Positions 45,835-55,952 of a stretch of DNA of 64,000 bases are shown one piece after another. Origin of the DNA: Rhodoferax aquaticus. Lineage in GTDB: Bacteria > Pseudomonadota > Gammaproteobacteria > Burkholderiales > Burkholderiaceae_C. Each line of letters opens with the position of its first letter. Within the stretch, counting starts at the first letter, position 1. The notes under the pieces are model-generated. The model was not told the DNA's origin and made no database searches. It saw only the letters and a program-made list of their open reading frames with translations. The stretch lies in NCBI RefSeq assembly GCF_006974105.1, contig NZ_CP036282.1, positions 1,302,001 through 1,366,000 on the forward strand, read 5' to 3'. Made by a program: the position numbers and the translations under genes.

Positions 45835-47430
45835 TCAGGTAATGGGGGCGGGGTTGAACAACACCAGTGCGTTGTGCAGCTTCCAGTGTTCAGCCCAGGT
45901 TTTTTTGCGGCCGCTGGCCACTTCCAACATCAGGTGGAACAGCTCCCAGCCCACGTCGGCAATGCTGGCGTTTCCATCGGCGATGGTTCCTGCGTTCACG
46001 TCCATGAGGTCGTGCCAGCGGCGGGCCAGATCGGTGCGGGTCGCCACCTTGATGACGGGAACTTCGGCCAGCCCGTAAGGGGTGCCGCGACCCGTGGTAA
46101 ACACATGCAGGTTCATGCCGGCGGCCAGCTGCAAAGTGCCGCAAATAAAGTCGCTGGCCGGAGTGGCGGCGTAGTGCAAGCCTTTGTGCTGCAGCTTTTC
46201 GCCGGGCGACAGCACACCGCTGATAGGCGCGGTGCCAGACTTGATGATGGAGCCCATGGCTTTCTCCACAATGTTGGAGAGGCCGCCGGCCTTGTTGCCG
46301 GGGGTCGTGTTGGCACTGCGGTCCGCCTGGCCACGGCCCAGGTAGGCGTCGTACCAGGCCATCTCGCGGGCCATGGCGTCGGCAATCTCAGGGGTGGTGG
46401 CGCGGGCGGTCATTTGCTCAATGGCGTCTCGTACTTCGGTAGTTTCCGAAAACATCACGGTGGCACCGGCGCGCACCAGCAGGTCAGTGCAAAAGCCCAC
46501 GGCCGGGTTGGCGGTCACGCCAGAGAATGCGTCGCTGCCGCCGCACTGCACGCCAACGACCAGCTCGCTGGCAGGAATGGTTTCGCGGCGGCGGGCGTTC
46601 AGGCGCTCCAGGTGGGGTACCGCAGACGCCAGCACCGAATCAATCATGCTCATGAAGCCCACATGCTGTTCGGCTTGCAGGCACACCACATCGAGTTCAG
46701 GCGTGTTGTGGGGGGTATTTTGGCCACTTGCGGCCGTGCCTATTGCGTGAGCAGCTACTGTTTGTATAGCAATACTGCCTGCCGGGAACAAGCGCTCGGG
46801 TTGCAGCTTTTCGCAGCCCAAGCTCACCACCATCACTTCGCCCCCAAAGTTGGGGTTCTTGGAGATGTTGCGCAGCGTGCGGATGGGGATGATGGCATCG
46901 GGTGCGTCAATGGCCACACCGCAGCCATAGGCGTGCTCCAGGCCAATCACGTCATCTACGTGCGGGTAACGCGGCAGCAATTCCGCCTTGATGCGCTGCA
47001 CCGCAAAGTCCACCACACCGGCTACGCACTGCACGGTGGTGGTAATGGCCAGAATATTGCGCGTGCCCACCGAGCCATCGGCGTTGCGGTAGCCCTCGAA
47101 GGTGTAGCCCTCCAGCGGCTCGGCATTCCACGCCGGGGCGGTGGACTTTGGCAGCTCGGACAGCGAGCGCGCTTCAGGCATATGCAGCAGACGCTCGTGC
47201 ACCCAGCTGCCTGCTGGTATGTCGTTCTGCGCATAGCCAATGGCCACGTTGTAGCGCAGCACGGCAGCACCTTTGGCAATCGCCGCTAGTGCCACCTTGT
47301 GGCCTTGCGGCACGCGGTCCACCAGTATCAGTCCATCGGGTAGCACGGTTCCGGCGGCCAGACCACCATCGTTGGCCACGATGGCGACGTTGTCGGCCGC
47401 ATGCATGCGGATGGTGAGAGGCGCTGCCAT
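45835..47430 (-). CDS. garD: Galactarate dehydratase GarD
   Basis: 531-residue UxaA-family dehydratase converting galactarate to 5-keto-4-deoxy-glucarate. It is colinear with E. coli GarD from the N-terminal SAF-like domain ([16 protein letters not shown]) to NPAPIT at the end, with [31 protein letters not shown] and [16 protein letters not shown]. Compared with E. coli it carries about 18 extra residues after CEKLQPERL, encoded by a dispersed-repeat copy. ATG at 47430 is preferred over a start 12 codons upstream that would run into dctM. It starts 5 bases after dctM. Confidence 0.95.
   Translation of the reverse strand: MAAPLTIRMHAADNVAIVANDGGLAAGTVLPDGLILVDRVPQGHKVALAAIAKGAAVLRYNVAIGYAQNDIPAGSWVHERLLHMPEARSLSELPKSTAPAWNAEPLEGYTFEGYRNADGSVGTRNILAITTTVQCVAGVVDFAVQRIKAELLPRYPHVDDVIGLEHAYGCGVAIDAPDAIIPIRTLRNISKNPNFGGEVMVVSLGCEKLQPERLFPAGSIAIQTVAAHAIGTAASGQNTPHNTPELDVVCLQAEQHVGFMSMIDSVLASAVPHLERLNARRRETIPASELVVGVQCGGSDAFSGVTANPAVGFCTDLLVRAGATVMFSETTEVRDAIEQMTARATTPEIADAMAREMAWYDAYLGRGQADRSANTTPGNKAGGLSNIVEKAMGSIIKSGTAPISGVLSPGEKLQHKGLHYAATPASDFICGTLQLAAGMNLHVFTTGRGTPYGLAEVPVIKVATRTDLARRWHDLMDVNAGTIADGNASIADVGWELFHLMLEVASGRKKTWAEHWKLHNALVLFNPAPIT
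46722..46771 (-). repeat. 50-nt dispersed repeat, copy 7 (inside garD, sense)
   Basis: Gap-free alignment: TGCTATACAA start, CAGTAGCTGCTCACGCAAT core and AGTGGCC end. Read in frame as [16 protein letters not shown] at the point where E. coli GarD has a short loop. Confidence 0.8.
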
Positions 47431-47435
47431 ATTGC

Positions 47436-48731
47436 TTAGTGACCCAAGACCATCGTGGGCAGCCACAAAGAGAACGCTGGCACGTAGGTGACCAACATCA
47501 TGCAGGCCAGCAAGGCGCCGTAGAACGGCAGGATGGAGCGCATGACTTCACCCACGGAGATACCGCCTATTGCGCACCCTACGGCTTGCGTGGTACCCAC
47601 CGGAGGGGTGTTGAGGCCCAGCGCGCAATTGATCAGAATCACCACGCCGAACTGGGTGGGGTCCATGCCGAACTTTTGCGCAATGGGCAGAAAGATGGGC
47701 GTGCAGATCAGCAGGGTGGGGGCCATGTCCAGGAAAGTGCCCAGCACGAACAAGGCGATGTTGATCATCAGGAAAATCATCCAGGGGTTCTGGGTCACCG
47801 TGCTCATCAACTCACCGGTGCGCTCGGGCACTTCGTACATGGCAAGGAAGTAGCCGAATGCATTTGAGATGCCGATCAGGAACAGCACCACACCCGTGGT
47901 CTTGCACGCCTTGGCGCACGACTTGATGAAGTCATTCCAAGACAGCGAGCGGTAAGCTACTGCGGTGATCAGCAGAGCCCACAGCACGGCAGTCGCTGCC
48001 GACTCGGTGGCGGTGAACACGCCCGACAAGATGCCCACCAGGATGATTCCCACAATCAGCAAGCCCGGCAGCGCAGCGACAAAGCTATTGAAAACCTCTC
48101 CCCAGCCTTGGAAGGCACCCCGTGTCGGGTACCCGCGTTGGATGGCCACGCCGTAGGCTGCGAGCAGGTTCAAGCCGGTCAGCAGCAGGGCGGGTACCAC
48201 GCAGGCCAAGATCATTCCAAGCACACTCACCGACGCAATGCCAGCGGTGGCCAGTGTGTAAAGAATCAGGTTGTGGCTGGTCGGCATCAGTGCACCCACC
48301 AGGGAGGCGTGGGTGGTCACGTTCACCGCGTAGTCGGTGTCGTAGCCCTCCTTTTTCATCAGGGGAATCATGACCGAGCCCATGGCGGACACGTCGGCCA
48401 CCGGTGATCCGGCCACACCGCCGAACAAGGTACATCCCAATACGTTGGACATGCCCAAACCACCACGCACGTGGCCCACCAGGCTGTTGGCAAAGCGCAC
48501 GATGCGCTGGGCAATGCCGCCATGCAGCATTAGTTCACCGGCAAACACGAAGAAGGGAATCGCCAGAAAGGAGAACACCTGCATGCCCCCCACCATCTTC
48601 TGGAACACCACGGCGACCGGTAAGCCGGCAGCAATGATGGTAGCCACCGATGACAGGCCCACGGCAAAGCCCACAGGCACGCCGATCAGCAACAGCAAGC
48701 CGAAGCTCACACCCAAAATAGTCAGTTCCAT
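47436..48731 (-). CDS. dctM: TRAP transporter large permease DctM
   Basis: 431-residue 12-helix permease of a TRAP sugar-acid importer. Family features: [25 protein letters not shown] [35 protein letters not shown] and [16 protein letters not shown] [17 protein letters not shown]. It overlaps dctQ by 10 bases and is followed by garD after 5 bases, so transport and catabolism are one transcript. Confidence 0.94.
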   Translation of the reverse strand: MELTILGVSFGLLLLIGVPVGFAVGLSSVATIIAAGLPVAVVFQKMVGGMQVFSFLAIPFFVFAGELMLHGGIAQRIVRFANSLVGHVRGGLGMSNVLGCTLFGGVAGSPVADVSAMGSVMIPLMKKEGYDTDYAVNVTTHASLVGALMPTSHNLILYTLATAGIASVSVLGMILACVVPALLLTGLNLLAAYGVAIQRGYPTRGAFQGWGEVFNSFVAALPGLLIVGIILVGILSGVFTATESAATAVLWALLITAVAYRSLSWNDFIKSCAKACKTTGVVLFLIGISNAFGYFLAMYEVPERTGELMSTVTQNPWMIFLMINIALFVLGTFLDMAPTLLICTPIFLPIAQKFGMDPTQFGVVILINCALGLNTPPVGTTQAVGCAIGGISVGEVMRSILPFYGALLACMMLVTYVPAFSLWLPTMVLGH

Positions 48732-49210
48732 GACGGCACCACTTCCTTGCCCTGCACGAGGGCAATCACATGTTCAATCGTAAAGAGCACCACCAACACG
48801 CCGGCGATGATGAGGGGTACGTAGTCCATGCTGGAGGGAATGGGCAGCATGGGCTTCTGGTCGTTCCACTTCAGGGCGGCCCAGATATAGCCGTTGTAGG
48901 CCATCAGCGCGCCGAAAATGCCCACAAGCACATGGATCACGATTTCCAGCTTCAAACGCAGGCTGTCGGGGAGCAAGCTGATGATGGAATCCATGCCGAT
49001 GTGGCCCGCGTCGCGCACGCCCACGGCCACGCCCAGCGCGGTGATGTAGAGCACAAGCAGCAGGGCCAAAGCCTCGGCCCAGGTGGGCGTGTCGTTGAAC
49101 ACATAGCGCCCGATGACCTGGTATTGCACGCAGGCGATCAACACGATGAGGCCCGCCACCGCAAGCATCAGACTGAGCTTGGACAGGGTGGCACAGAAGC
49201 GGGTGTACAT
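48722..49210 (-). CDS. dctQ: TRAP transporter small permease DctQ
   Basis: 162-residue four-helix membrane protein with the DctQ pattern (VIGRYVFNDTPTWAEALALLLVLY, GVAVGVRDAGHIGMDSI). It forms the integral membrane unit with DctM. It lies 62 bases after dctP and overlaps dctM. Confidence 0.92.
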   Translation of the reverse strand: MYTRFCATLSKLSLMLAVAGLIVLIACVQYQVIGRYVFNDTPTWAEALALLLVLYITALGVAVGVRDAGHIGMDSIISLLPDSLRLKLEIVIHVLVGIFGALMAYNGYIWAALKWNDQKPMLPIPSSMDYVPLIIAGVLVVLFTIEHVIALVQGKEVVPSWN

Positions 49211-49272
49211 AAAAGCTCCAGTGAAAAATGGACGCCTCCCGGCGCTGTGCCAGGAGGTCGCGAGGTCGCCGC

Positions 49273-50241
49273 TTACTTCGTGTCTTGCACGGCCTTCACC
49301 AAGCGCTTGAGGTCAGGGGTATTGGCAAACTTGTCGTACACCGGGCCCATGACGTCCTGGAAGGACTTTTTGTCCACTTCCACAATCTCTGTGCCGGCGG
49401 CTTTCACCATCTCAAACTCTTTCTTCTCGTAGGCAGCCCAGGCTTGGCGGTTGAAGGCGATAGACGCCTTGGCGGCCGCGCGCACTTGGTCTTGCTCGCC
49501 CTTAGGCAGCTTGTCCCATGAGATTTTGGAGAACAAGAGCACCTCAGGCGCCATGGAGTGCTCGGTCTTGTTGTAGTACTTCGCGGCCTCAAAATGGCGG
49601 AAGCCGGAGCCGTAAGACGGGTAGTTGTTCTCAGCCGCGTCTACCAAGCCCGTCTTCAGGGCTGTGAGCACTTCGCCAGCGGGCATGGGGGTGGGGTTGG
49701 CACCCATGGCACCGGCCACGGCCACCCACAGGTCGGACTGTTGCACGCGGATTTTCATGCCCTTGGTGTCGGCAACGGACTTCACGGGTTTCTTGCTGTA
49801 AATGGAGCGTGAGCCGGAGTCGTAGTAAGCCAGCAGCACAAAGCCTGCGGCTTCACAGTCCTTGGCGATTTCTTCCCCAATCGGGCCGTCCAGCACTTTG
49901 TGCAAATGTTCTACCGAGCGGAACAAGAAAGGCAGCACCGGGATGTTGGTCTTGGCACACACCGAGTTCATAGGGCTGATGTTGACGCGCACCATGTCCA
50001 GCGCGCCGATCTTCACCTGGTCGATGGTTTCTTTCTCGGTGCCTAAAGCGCCCTTGTTGAACACTTTGATGCTGTGCTTGCCGCCCGAGGTCTTCTTGAG
50101 CTCTTCACTCATGAATTTGACGGCGGTCACGGTGGGGTAGTCGTCCGAGTTGTGGATGTCGGCAGACTTGAATTCGGTAGCGTGGGCTGCCAAGCTCAAT
50201 GCGGCCACTGCAGCGGCCAAGACGGTGGGTACGAGTTTCAT
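49273..50241 (-). CDS. dctP: TRAP transporter substrate-binding protein DctP
   Basis: 322-residue periplasmic binding protein: signal peptide at about 1-21 (ALSLAAHA), then the DctP fold with the substrate arginine region [12 protein letters not shown] and [22 protein letters not shown]. Context with uronate dehydrogenase, lactonase and aldarate dehydratases indicates glucuronate, galacturonate or an aldarate as substrate. TRAP binding proteins from Polaromonas are known to bind uronates. Confidence 0.93.
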   Translation of the reverse strand: MKLVPTVLAAAVAALSLAAHATEFKSADIHNSDDYPTVTAVKFMSEELKKTSGGKHSIKVFNKGALGTEKETIDQVKIGALDMVRVNISPMNSVCAKTNIPVLPFLFRSVEHLHKVLDGPIGEEIAKDCEAAGFVLLAYYDSGSRSIYSKKPVKSVADTKGMKIRVQQSDLWVAVAGAMGANPTPMPAGEVLTALKTGLVDAAENNYPSYGSGFRHFEAAKYYNKTEHSMAPEVLLFSKISWDKLPKGEQDQVRAAAKASIAFNRQAWAAYEKKEFEMVKAAGTEIVEVDKKSFQDVMGPVYDKFANTPDLKRLVKAVQDTK

Positions 50242-50269
50242 GCGTGTCTCCTCTAGGGGAATAGTTGAT

Positions 50270-51184
50270 TTAACGGACGGGAAAACGGGAAAACAGTGGT
50301 TCGGGCAGGCCCTGTACGCCGGGCTCTAGCACCAGCAGGGCACCGTCGAGCGAAGCGTCGAATCCTTGGGTGGGCGCTGCGGGTTGCAGAGATGTCACAA
50401 ACAGGTGGCGTAGCTCTGGACCACCGAACGCGCATTTGGTGGGTTTGCTCATGGGCAGCGCAATGGATTGCAGCAACTCGCCTTGCGGGCTGAATTGGTG
50501 GAGCTGGCCCGCGTCAATGCCGCAAATCCAGTAGCAACCGTCAGCATCCACGGCCGCACCATCCGGGCGTCCCGGGTGCTCTGCCATGTTGACCCACTCC
50601 ACCTGAGGGCCCCAGCTTCCATCGGTGCCATTGAAGCTGTGCTGCCAAATCTTCAGGCGCGTGGGGTGTGAGTCAGACAGATAGGCGGTGTTGCCCTCAG
50701 GGCTAAATGCCATTCCGTTGGGCGTGATGTAGCCCTGCAGCAATGGGCCACGCAAGCCGTTTTCGTCAAAACAGTAAATGCCACCTGCGGGGCTTGCCAA
50801 GCGCATGTCTTGCACCATGGTGCCCGCCCAGAAGCGGCCTTGCGCGTCGCAGCGGCCGTCGTTGAAGCGCATATTGGCTTGGGGGTGTGCAACCGTTGCC
50901 AAGCGCGTGACCTGTGCTGTTGGCGCATCGGTGAGGGCCAGTTCAAAGATCCCCGATTCCATGGCGGCAATCACCGTGCCCCGGGTGCTCATCGCGATAC
51001 AGCCCACACGCTCGGGGACGCTCCAACTGGCCTGTTGGCGACTCGCCCAATCGAGGCGATGGATGCGCTGGCCTTCAATGTCTACCCAAAACAACGCTTG
51101 GGTCGCCACATGCCACACAGGGCACTCGCCCACTGTGTCGCGGGTGGTGCTGGCAAGGTGCCAAGGGGTTGATGTTGGATTCAC
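50270..51184 (-). CDS. SMP-30/gluconolactonase-family lactonase
   Basis: 304-residue six-bladed beta-propeller lactonase: metal ligands in GECPVWH (Glu), [31 protein letters not shown] and [15 protein letters not shown]. It is expected to open the aldarolactone made by uronate dehydrogenase. The GTG start at 51184 ([11 protein letters not shown]) is chosen because it follows the udh stop by 8 bases; the longer frame upstream is antiparallel noise inside udh. Gluconolactone or arabinonolactone are alternative substrates. Confidence 0.88.
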   Translation of the reverse strand: MNPTSTPWHLASTTRDTVGECPVWHVATQALFWVDIEGQRIHRLDWASRQQASWSVPERVGCIAMSTRGTVIAAMESGIFELALTDAPTAQVTRLATVAHPQANMRFNDGRCDAQGRFWAGTMVQDMRLASPAGGIYCFDENGLRGPLLQGYITPNGMAFSPEGNTAYLSDSHPTRLKIWQHSFNGTDGSWGPQVEWVNMAEHPGRPDGAAVDADGCYWICGIDAGQLHQFSPQGELLQSIALPMSKPTKCAFGGPELRHLFVTSLQPAAPTQGFDASLDGALLVLEPGVQGLPEPLFSRFPVR

Positions 51185-51192
51185 CCGGTGCC

Positions 51193-52029
51193 TCAAGACT
51201 TCTTGGGCTGGGCCAAATGCGCGGTCATGGGCTCGCCCTGAAACAGGAAGCCGCCGCCTTGGTAAATGACCGCCGGGTCTGTGACATCGGGTTCTGGCGT
51301 GCGTGCATACACGGCTTCGCGAAACGGCGTAGAGCTGTCTTGTGGAACAAAGCCCACATGGCGTGCGGCGGCGTTGTCGTACCAAGCGACCGCGTTGTCG
51401 GATACGCCAAAGATGGCGGTGTGCCCGAGCACCGGCGTGGTCAGGCAGGCGGTGACCAAGCGGTGCAAGTCGTCAAAGCTGAGCCAGCTCGCCAGCATGC
51501 GGCGGTCGCGTGGCTCCGCAAAGGAGGAGCCGATGCGCAGGCACGCGGTTTCAATGCCATAGCGGTCAAAGTACATGCGCGAGAGGTCTTCACCAAAGGC
51601 TTTGCTCACGCCGTACAGACTGTCAGGGCGGGCAGGGTGGTTGAGGGTGATGGTCTCGCTTTGCTTGTAAAAACCCGTGACATGGTTAGAACTGGCGAAC
51701 ACCACGCGCTTTACCCCATGCTTGCGTGCGGCTTCGTATAAGTTGTACACACCCAGAATGTTGGCCTGCAGGATGGGCTCAAACGGTCCTTCGACCGACA
51801 TGCCGCCAAAGTGCACGATGGCCTGCACGCCGTCTACAGCGGCGTCTACTTGTTGCGCATTGGCCAAATCCGCCAGCATCATCTCTTCGCCTGCACGGGC
51901 AGGGCCAAAATCTTGGCGGTCAGAGAGGCGCAACACCTCGCAATTGGCCTTCAAACGGTCCCGCATGGCTGTGCCCAAGCCGCCTGCGGCACCGGTCATT
52001 AGCAAAGTGTGGTGTACTTTAATTGTCAT
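51193..52029 (-). CDS. udh: Uronate dehydrogenase
   Basis: 278-residue short-chain dehydrogenase/epimerase-type enzyme oxidising D-glucuronate or D-galacturonate to the aldarolactone with NAD. LMTGAAGGLGTAMRD binds NAD, SSNHVTGFY and YGVSKAFGE (Tyr-x3-Lys) are catalytic, and the length matches known uronate dehydrogenases. First gene of the minus-strand operon, divergent from gntR over 84 bases. Confidence 0.9.
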   Translation of the reverse strand: MTIKVHHTLLMTGAAGGLGTAMRDRLKANCEVLRLSDRQDFGPARAGEEMMLADLANAQQVDAAVDGVQAIVHFGGMSVEGPFEPILQANILGVYNLYEAARKHGVKRVVFASSNHVTGFYKQSETITLNHPARPDSLYGVSKAFGEDLSRMYFDRYGIETACLRIGSSFAEPRDRRMLASWLSFDDLHRLVTACLTTPVLGHTAIFGVSDNAVAWYDNAAARHVGFVPQDSSTPFREAVYARTPEPDVTDPAVIYQGGGFLFQGEPMTAHLAQPKKS

Positions 52030-52047
52030 GAAAATGAGAGTTTAATG

Positions 52048-52071
52048 GTCAGTCATACGTTGTCTGATGTG
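52048..52071. promoter_or_regulatory. Candidate operator between udh and gntR
   Basis: Contains GTCAGTCATACGTTGTCTGA. A related element (on the opposite strand, 52894-52911) lies upstream of gudD and shares TCAGTCAT. Probable site of the adjacent GntR regulator, but the symmetry is poor. Confidence 0.35.
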
Positions 52072-52113
52072 TTAGATTGTGCCCAGTGTTGAGACCGCGT
52101 CAAGGATTTTTCT

Positions 52114-52893
52114 ATGGACCTAGTGCAAACCCCTAGGATGCCGAGTGCATCTGCTGCAATGGCTGAAAAGCACGAGGAAGTACGCCCACGGCGGGCCAAA
52201 GGCCTGGTCAATGAAGTTGTGGAGAGCCTGGCGCTCAGTATTCGAGAAGGCGGCATCAAGCCTGGCGACAAACTGCCCACGGAGACAGAAATCATGGGGC
52301 GTTTTGATGTCAGCCGCACCGTGGTGCGCGAGGCTATTTCCCGCTTGCAAGCCAACCGTTTGGTGGAAACGCGGCATGGCGTTGGCACCTTTGCGCTGCT
52401 GCCTCCCAGTAGTACGAATTTTCAAATCGCAGATGTGGACTTTGCCACCGTCGCCGACGTCATTGCCCTGCTGGAACTGCGTATTTCACTGGAAACCGAG
52501 GCGGCTGGCCTTGCCGCGCAGCGCCGCACCGAGGCCAACTTGCAGGCCATGCAATCCATGCTGGATGCGTTCCAAAAATCCATTGAAGAAGACTCGGATG
52601 CCGTGCCTTCTGACTTCAGCTTTCACATGGAAGTTGCCAAGGCCACAGGCAACCGCCACTTTGCGGATTTGATGACCTACCTGGGTACCATGATCATTCC
52701 GCGCACGCGCATCAACACCGCCAGCAGCGCGCCGGAAGGGCGCCTGGCCTACTTGCGGCGCGTGCATGGTGAGCACGAATACATCTTCAACGCCATCCGC
52801 AACCAAGATGCAGATGCCGCCCGCGCGGCCATGCGCACCCACTTGGCCAACAGCAAAGACCGGTTGAGAAAGTCGCAGGCTGACGCGGTTTAG
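52114..52893 (+). CDS. GntR-family regulator, FCD subfamily (aldarate operon)
   Basis: 259 residues: winged HTH at about 30-100 (KLPTETEIMGRFDVSRTVVREAISRL) and an FCD effector domain (about 120-245) with the metal-binding pattern DFSFHMEVAKATGN and later VHGEHEYIFNAI. It lies between udh and gudD, divergent from the operon, so it most likely represses both and responds to a uronate or aldarate. AAGGA lies 7 bases before the ATG. Confidence 0.9.
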   Translation: MDLVQTPRMPSASAAMAEKHEEVRPRRAKGLVNEVVESLALSIREGGIKPGDKLPTETEIMGRFDVSRTVVREAISRLQANRLVETRHGVGTFALLPPSSTNFQIADVDFATVADVIALLELRISLETEAAGLAAQRRTEANLQAMQSMLDAFQKSIEEDSDAVPSDFSFHMEVAKATGNRHFADLMTYLGTMIIPRTRINTASSAPEGRLAYLRRVHGEHEYIFNAIRNQDADAARAAMRTHLANSKDRLRKSQADAV

Positions 52894-52911
52894 TTGTATG
52901 ATGACTGATCT
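52894..52911. promoter_or_regulatory. Candidate operator upstream of gudD
   Basis: TTGTATGATGACTGATCT immediately after the gntR stop. Its reverse complement shares TCAGTCAT with the site upstream of udh. Confidence 0.35.
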
Positions 52912-52964
52912 GTAGGGGCGCCACCCATCCTTCCATTCCGAGCGCCCCGCAATGGAGATTGACC

Positions 52965-54317
52965 ATGACTTCGTCTGAAAACCCCTCTGTGCGCGGCGCC
53001 CCTGTGGTGACTGCTCTGCGCGTCATTCCGGTTGCCGGCCATGACGGCATGCTGATGAACCTGAGCGGTGCCCACGCACCGTTTTTTACCCGCAACATCG
53101 TCATCCTGACCGACAGCAGCGGCAACACCGGTGTGGGCGAAGTGCCCGGCGGCGAGAAGATCCGCCAGACGCTGGAAGATGCTGCCTCCTTGGTGGTGGG
53201 CCAGTCGATTGGCAACTACAACGCCATCCTCAACCGCATGCGCGAAGCCTTTGCCGCCCGCGATAGCGAGGGGCGTGGCCTGCAGACCTTTGACCTGCGC
53301 GTGGCGATTCATGCGGTCACCGCGGTGGAAAGTGCCTTGCTCGATTTGCTGGGCAAATTCCTGGGCGTGCCGGTGGCGGCCTTGTTGGGTGACGGCCAAC
53401 AGCGCAGCAGCGTCGCGGTGCTGGGCTACCTGTTCTATGTGGGCGACCGCCAGAAGACTGACTTGCCCTACATCAGCGAGCCGGATCAGGCAGATGACTG
53501 GAAGCGCCTGCGCCACGAGAAAGCCATGGACGCCGACGGCGTGGTGCGTTTGGCCGAGGCCGCTTTTGCGCGCTACGGCTTTCAGGATTTCAAGCTCAAG
53601 GGCGGTGTGCTGCGCGGCGAAGAAGAGGTGGAGGCCATCCGCGCCCTGCATGCCCGCTTCCCCCAAGCCCGCATCACCCTGGACCCGAACGGCGGTTGGC
53701 TGTTGAATGACGCGGTGCGCCTGTGCCGTGACCTGCATGGCGTGATGGCCTACGCCGAAGACCCCTGCGGTGCCGAAGGCGTGTTTTCCGGCCGCGAAGT
53801 CGTGGCTGAGTTCCGCCGCGCCACCGGCCTGCCCACTGCCACCAACATGATTGCCACCGACTGGCGCGAGCTGGCGCATTCGCTGGCCTTGCAGTCGGTG
53901 GACATTCCCTTGGCTGACCCGCATTTCTGGACCATGCAGGGCTCGGTGCGCGTGGCGCAGGTCTGCCAGACCTGGGGCCTGACCTGGGGCTCGCATTCCA
54001 ACAACCACTTTGACGTGTCGCTGGCCATGTTCACCCATGTCGCGGCCGCTGCACCCGGCAAGGTCACAGCCATTGACACCCATTGGATCTGGCAGGACGG
54101 CCAGCGCCTGACCACAGACCCGCTGCAGATTGTGGGCGGCCAAATTGCGGTGCCCACCACGCCCGGTTTGGGTGTGGAGTTGGACATGGTTGAAGTGGAA
54201 AAAGCCCACCAGCTCTACCTCCAGCACGGCTTGGGCGCACGCAACGACGCGATGGCCATGCAGTACCTGATCCCCGGCTGGAAGTTCGATCCCAAGCGCC
54301 CCTGCCTGGTACGCTAA
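52965..54317 (+). CDS. gudD: Glucarate dehydratase GudD
   Basis: 450-residue enolase-superfamily enzyme dehydrating D-glucarate to 5-keto-4-deoxy-glucarate, the GarL substrate. Catalytic Lys pair in [10 protein letters not shown], metal ligands in DPNGGW, AEDPCG and TATNMIATD, and the general-base His in [13 protein letters not shown] at 52965 is preferred with GGAGA 6 bases upstream; a TTG two codons earlier is less likely. Together with GarD it lets the cell use both aldarate isomers. Confidence 0.95.
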   Translation: MTSSENPSVRGAPVVTALRVIPVAGHDGMLMNLSGAHAPFFTRNIVILTDSSGNTGVGEVPGGEKIRQTLEDAASLVVGQSIGNYNAILNRMREAFAARDSEGRGLQTFDLRVAIHAVTAVESALLDLLGKFLGVPVAALLGDGQQRSSVAVLGYLFYVGDRQKTDLPYISEPDQADDWKRLRHEKAMDADGVVRLAEAAFARYGFQDFKLKGGVLRGEEEVEAIRALHARFPQARITLDPNGGWLLNDAVRLCRDLHGVMAYAEDPCGAEGVFSGREVVAEFRRATGLPTATNMIATDWRELAHSLALQSVDIPLADPHFWTMQGSVRVAQVCQTWGLTWGSHSNNHFDVSLAMFTHVAAAAPGKVTAIDTHWIWQDGQRLTTDPLQIVGGQIAVPTTPGLGVELDMVEVEKAHQLYLQHGLGARNDAMAMQYLIPGWKFDPKRPCLVR

Positions 54318-54352
54318 GTTGTTTCTTATGCCTATAGTTATTTAACTAAATT

Positions 54353-54402
54353 GGCCTCTAGCGCCCATGCATGTTGCGCAAGATGCTCCCATTTTAGGAG
54401 CG
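54353..54402 (-). repeat. 50-nt dispersed repeat, copy 8 (intergenic after gudD)
   Basis: Minus-oriented copy with the perfect end GGGCGCTAGAGGCC and core CTTGCGCAA; its other end is degenerate. It lies in the 114-base gap between the convergent gudD and deaminase genes. Confidence 0.8.
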
Positions 54403-54431
54403 TCTGCGTTATTGCTGCCTGCTGGCCTAGA

Positions 54432-55883
54432 TTACGCCGCCGCTTGCGCCAGTTGCATCGCCATGGCGTTGTGCCGCTCCATCAGCGGCCCCAGGTCCAC
54501 GGTGGCCAGCTGGCCTTGGCGCACTACTATTTTGCCGTTCACGACCGTATAGTCCGCCTGCGGGCTGGCGCACAGCAGCAGGCTGCCAATGGGGTCGTGA
54601 ACCGCGCCACCGGCAAAGCTCAGGGTGTTCAGGTCAAACAGCACCAGGTCCGCACACATGCCCACCGCCAAGTGCCCAATGTCGCTGCGGCCCAGCACTT
54701 GGGCCCCGCCGCGGGTGGCCACGCTGAGCACATCGCGTGCGGTCATCTCTGCTGGGCCCAGGTCGCAACCAAAAAAGGTTTTGCGTTCGCCGTTGGCCAG
54801 CAGGCGGGTTTCTGGTGGCTGCATGGCACGGCCCACGCGGGCCAGCAACATGGCTTGGCGTGCCTCGTTGACCATATGGGCCGCGTCGTTGCTGGCGCTG
54901 CCGTCTACGCCCAAACCCACAGGTACGCCGGCATTGAGCATGCGGCGAATCGGCGCGATACCACTGGCCAGGCGCATATTGCTGCAAGGGCAGTGCGCCA
55001 CGCCGGTGCGGGTGGCGGCAAACAGGCTGATGCCTTCGTCGTCGAGCTTCACGCAGTGGGCGTGCCACACATCGCTGCCCAGCCAGCCCAGGTCTTGGGC
55101 GTATTGCGTGGGCGTGCAGTTGAACTTCTCACGGCTGTAGGCCAGGTCGTGGTCGTTTTCGGCCAAGTGGGTGTGCAAGCGCGCACCGTAGCGGCGGGCC
55201 AGCAGGGCCGATTCGCGCATCAGGTCTTGGCTCACGCTAAAGGGCGAGCAGGGTGCCACCGCCACGTTGACCATGCTGCCGTGGTCCGTGGTGTGAAAGG
55301 TTTCAATCAGGCGCTGCGTGTCTTTGAGGATGAAGGCTTCGTCTTCCACCACGCGGTCCGGGGGCAGGCCCCCTTTGCTTTGGCCCACGCTCATGCTGCC
55401 GCGCGTAGCCACAAAGCGCATACCGATGTCTTGGGCGGCGTGAATGCTGTCGTCCAACTTCACGCCGTTGGGGTAGATGTAGAGGTGGTCGCTGCTGGTG
55501 GTGCAGCCCGAGAGCAGCAGCTCTGCCATAGCAATTTGGGTGCTCACATGCACCATCTCTGGCGTGAGGCCCGCCCAGATGGGGTACAGGCCGCGCAGCC
55601 AACCAAACAGCTCTGCGTTTTGCACACTGGGGATGGCGCGCGTCAGGCTCTGGTACATATGGTGGTGGGTATTCACCAAGCCCGGTGTGACCAAGTGGCC
55701 ACTGGCGTCAATCACCTCATCGGCTTGCAAGGCTCCTTGCGGCAGGCCGCTGCTGGGGCCTATGTACTCGATGCGGTGGTCCCGAATCAGAATGCTGGCG
55801 TCGCGCAGCTCGGTGGCAAGCGTAGGGTCAGCGTGGTCAAACGTGGCGACGCAGCGGGCCTTGTGAATCAGGAGAGTTGTCAT
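54432..55883 (-). CDS. 8-oxoguanine deaminase
   Basis: 483-residue amidohydrolase releasing ammonia from 8-oxoguanine to give urate. Metal and active-site motifs: VNTHHHMYQSLTRAIP, HTHLAEND, HAHCVKLDDEG and GLGVDGSASND. The SSDHLYIYPNG segment and length fit the 8-oxoguanine deaminase group of the TrzN/AtzA-like family; cytosine-type or isoxanthopterin deaminases are alternatives. ATG at 55883 is preferred. Its product would feed PuuD, encoded 20 kb away. Confidence 0.85.
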   Translation of the reverse strand: MTTLLIHKARCVATFDHADPTLATELRDASILIRDHRIEYIGPSSGLPQGALQADEVIDASGHLVTPGLVNTHHHMYQSLTRAIPSVQNAELFGWLRGLYPIWAGLTPEMVHVSTQIAMAELLLSGCTTSSDHLYIYPNGVKLDDSIHAAQDIGMRFVATRGSMSVGQSKGGLPPDRVVEDEAFILKDTQRLIETFHTTDHGSMVNVAVAPCSPFSVSQDLMRESALLARRYGARLHTHLAENDHDLAYSREKFNCTPTQYAQDLGWLGSDVWHAHCVKLDDEGISLFAATRTGVAHCPCSNMRLASGIAPIRRMLNAGVPVGLGVDGSASNDAAHMVNEARQAMLLARVGRAMQPPETRLLANGERKTFFGCDLGPAEMTARDVLSVATRGGAQVLGRSDIGHLAVGMCADLVLFDLNTLSFAGGAVHDPIGSLLLCASPQADYTVVNGKIVVRQGQLATVDLGPLMERHNAMAMQLAQAAA

Positions 55884-55922
55884 TTTTGTCTTTGTCAAAA
55901 TGCCAAAATGTGCATACACTGA

Positions 55923-55932
55923 TTGTATACAA
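55923..55932. promoter_or_regulatory. TTGTATACAA operator between deaminase and glycerate kinase genes
   Basis: Perfect 10-base palindrome TTGTATACAA in the 69-base divergent promoter region. A near copy TGCATACA lies 5 bases before it (55911-55918). The core TGTATACA recurs upstream of puuD. Typical of FCD GntR operators. Confidence 0.6.
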
Positions 55933-55952
55933 AACATAATTTATAACCAACC

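Noticed and set aside
45874..47289. 471-codon plus-strand frame opposite garD
   Set aside because: Shadow of garD; no start signal and no family features.
52890..54227. 445-codon minus-strand frame opposite gudD
   Set aside because: Shadow frame; gudD motifs are complete on the other strand.
54351..55922. 523-codon plus-strand frame opposite the 8-oxoguanine deaminase gene
   Set aside because: Spans nearly the same bases as a gene with all catalytic motifs; no domain recognisable.
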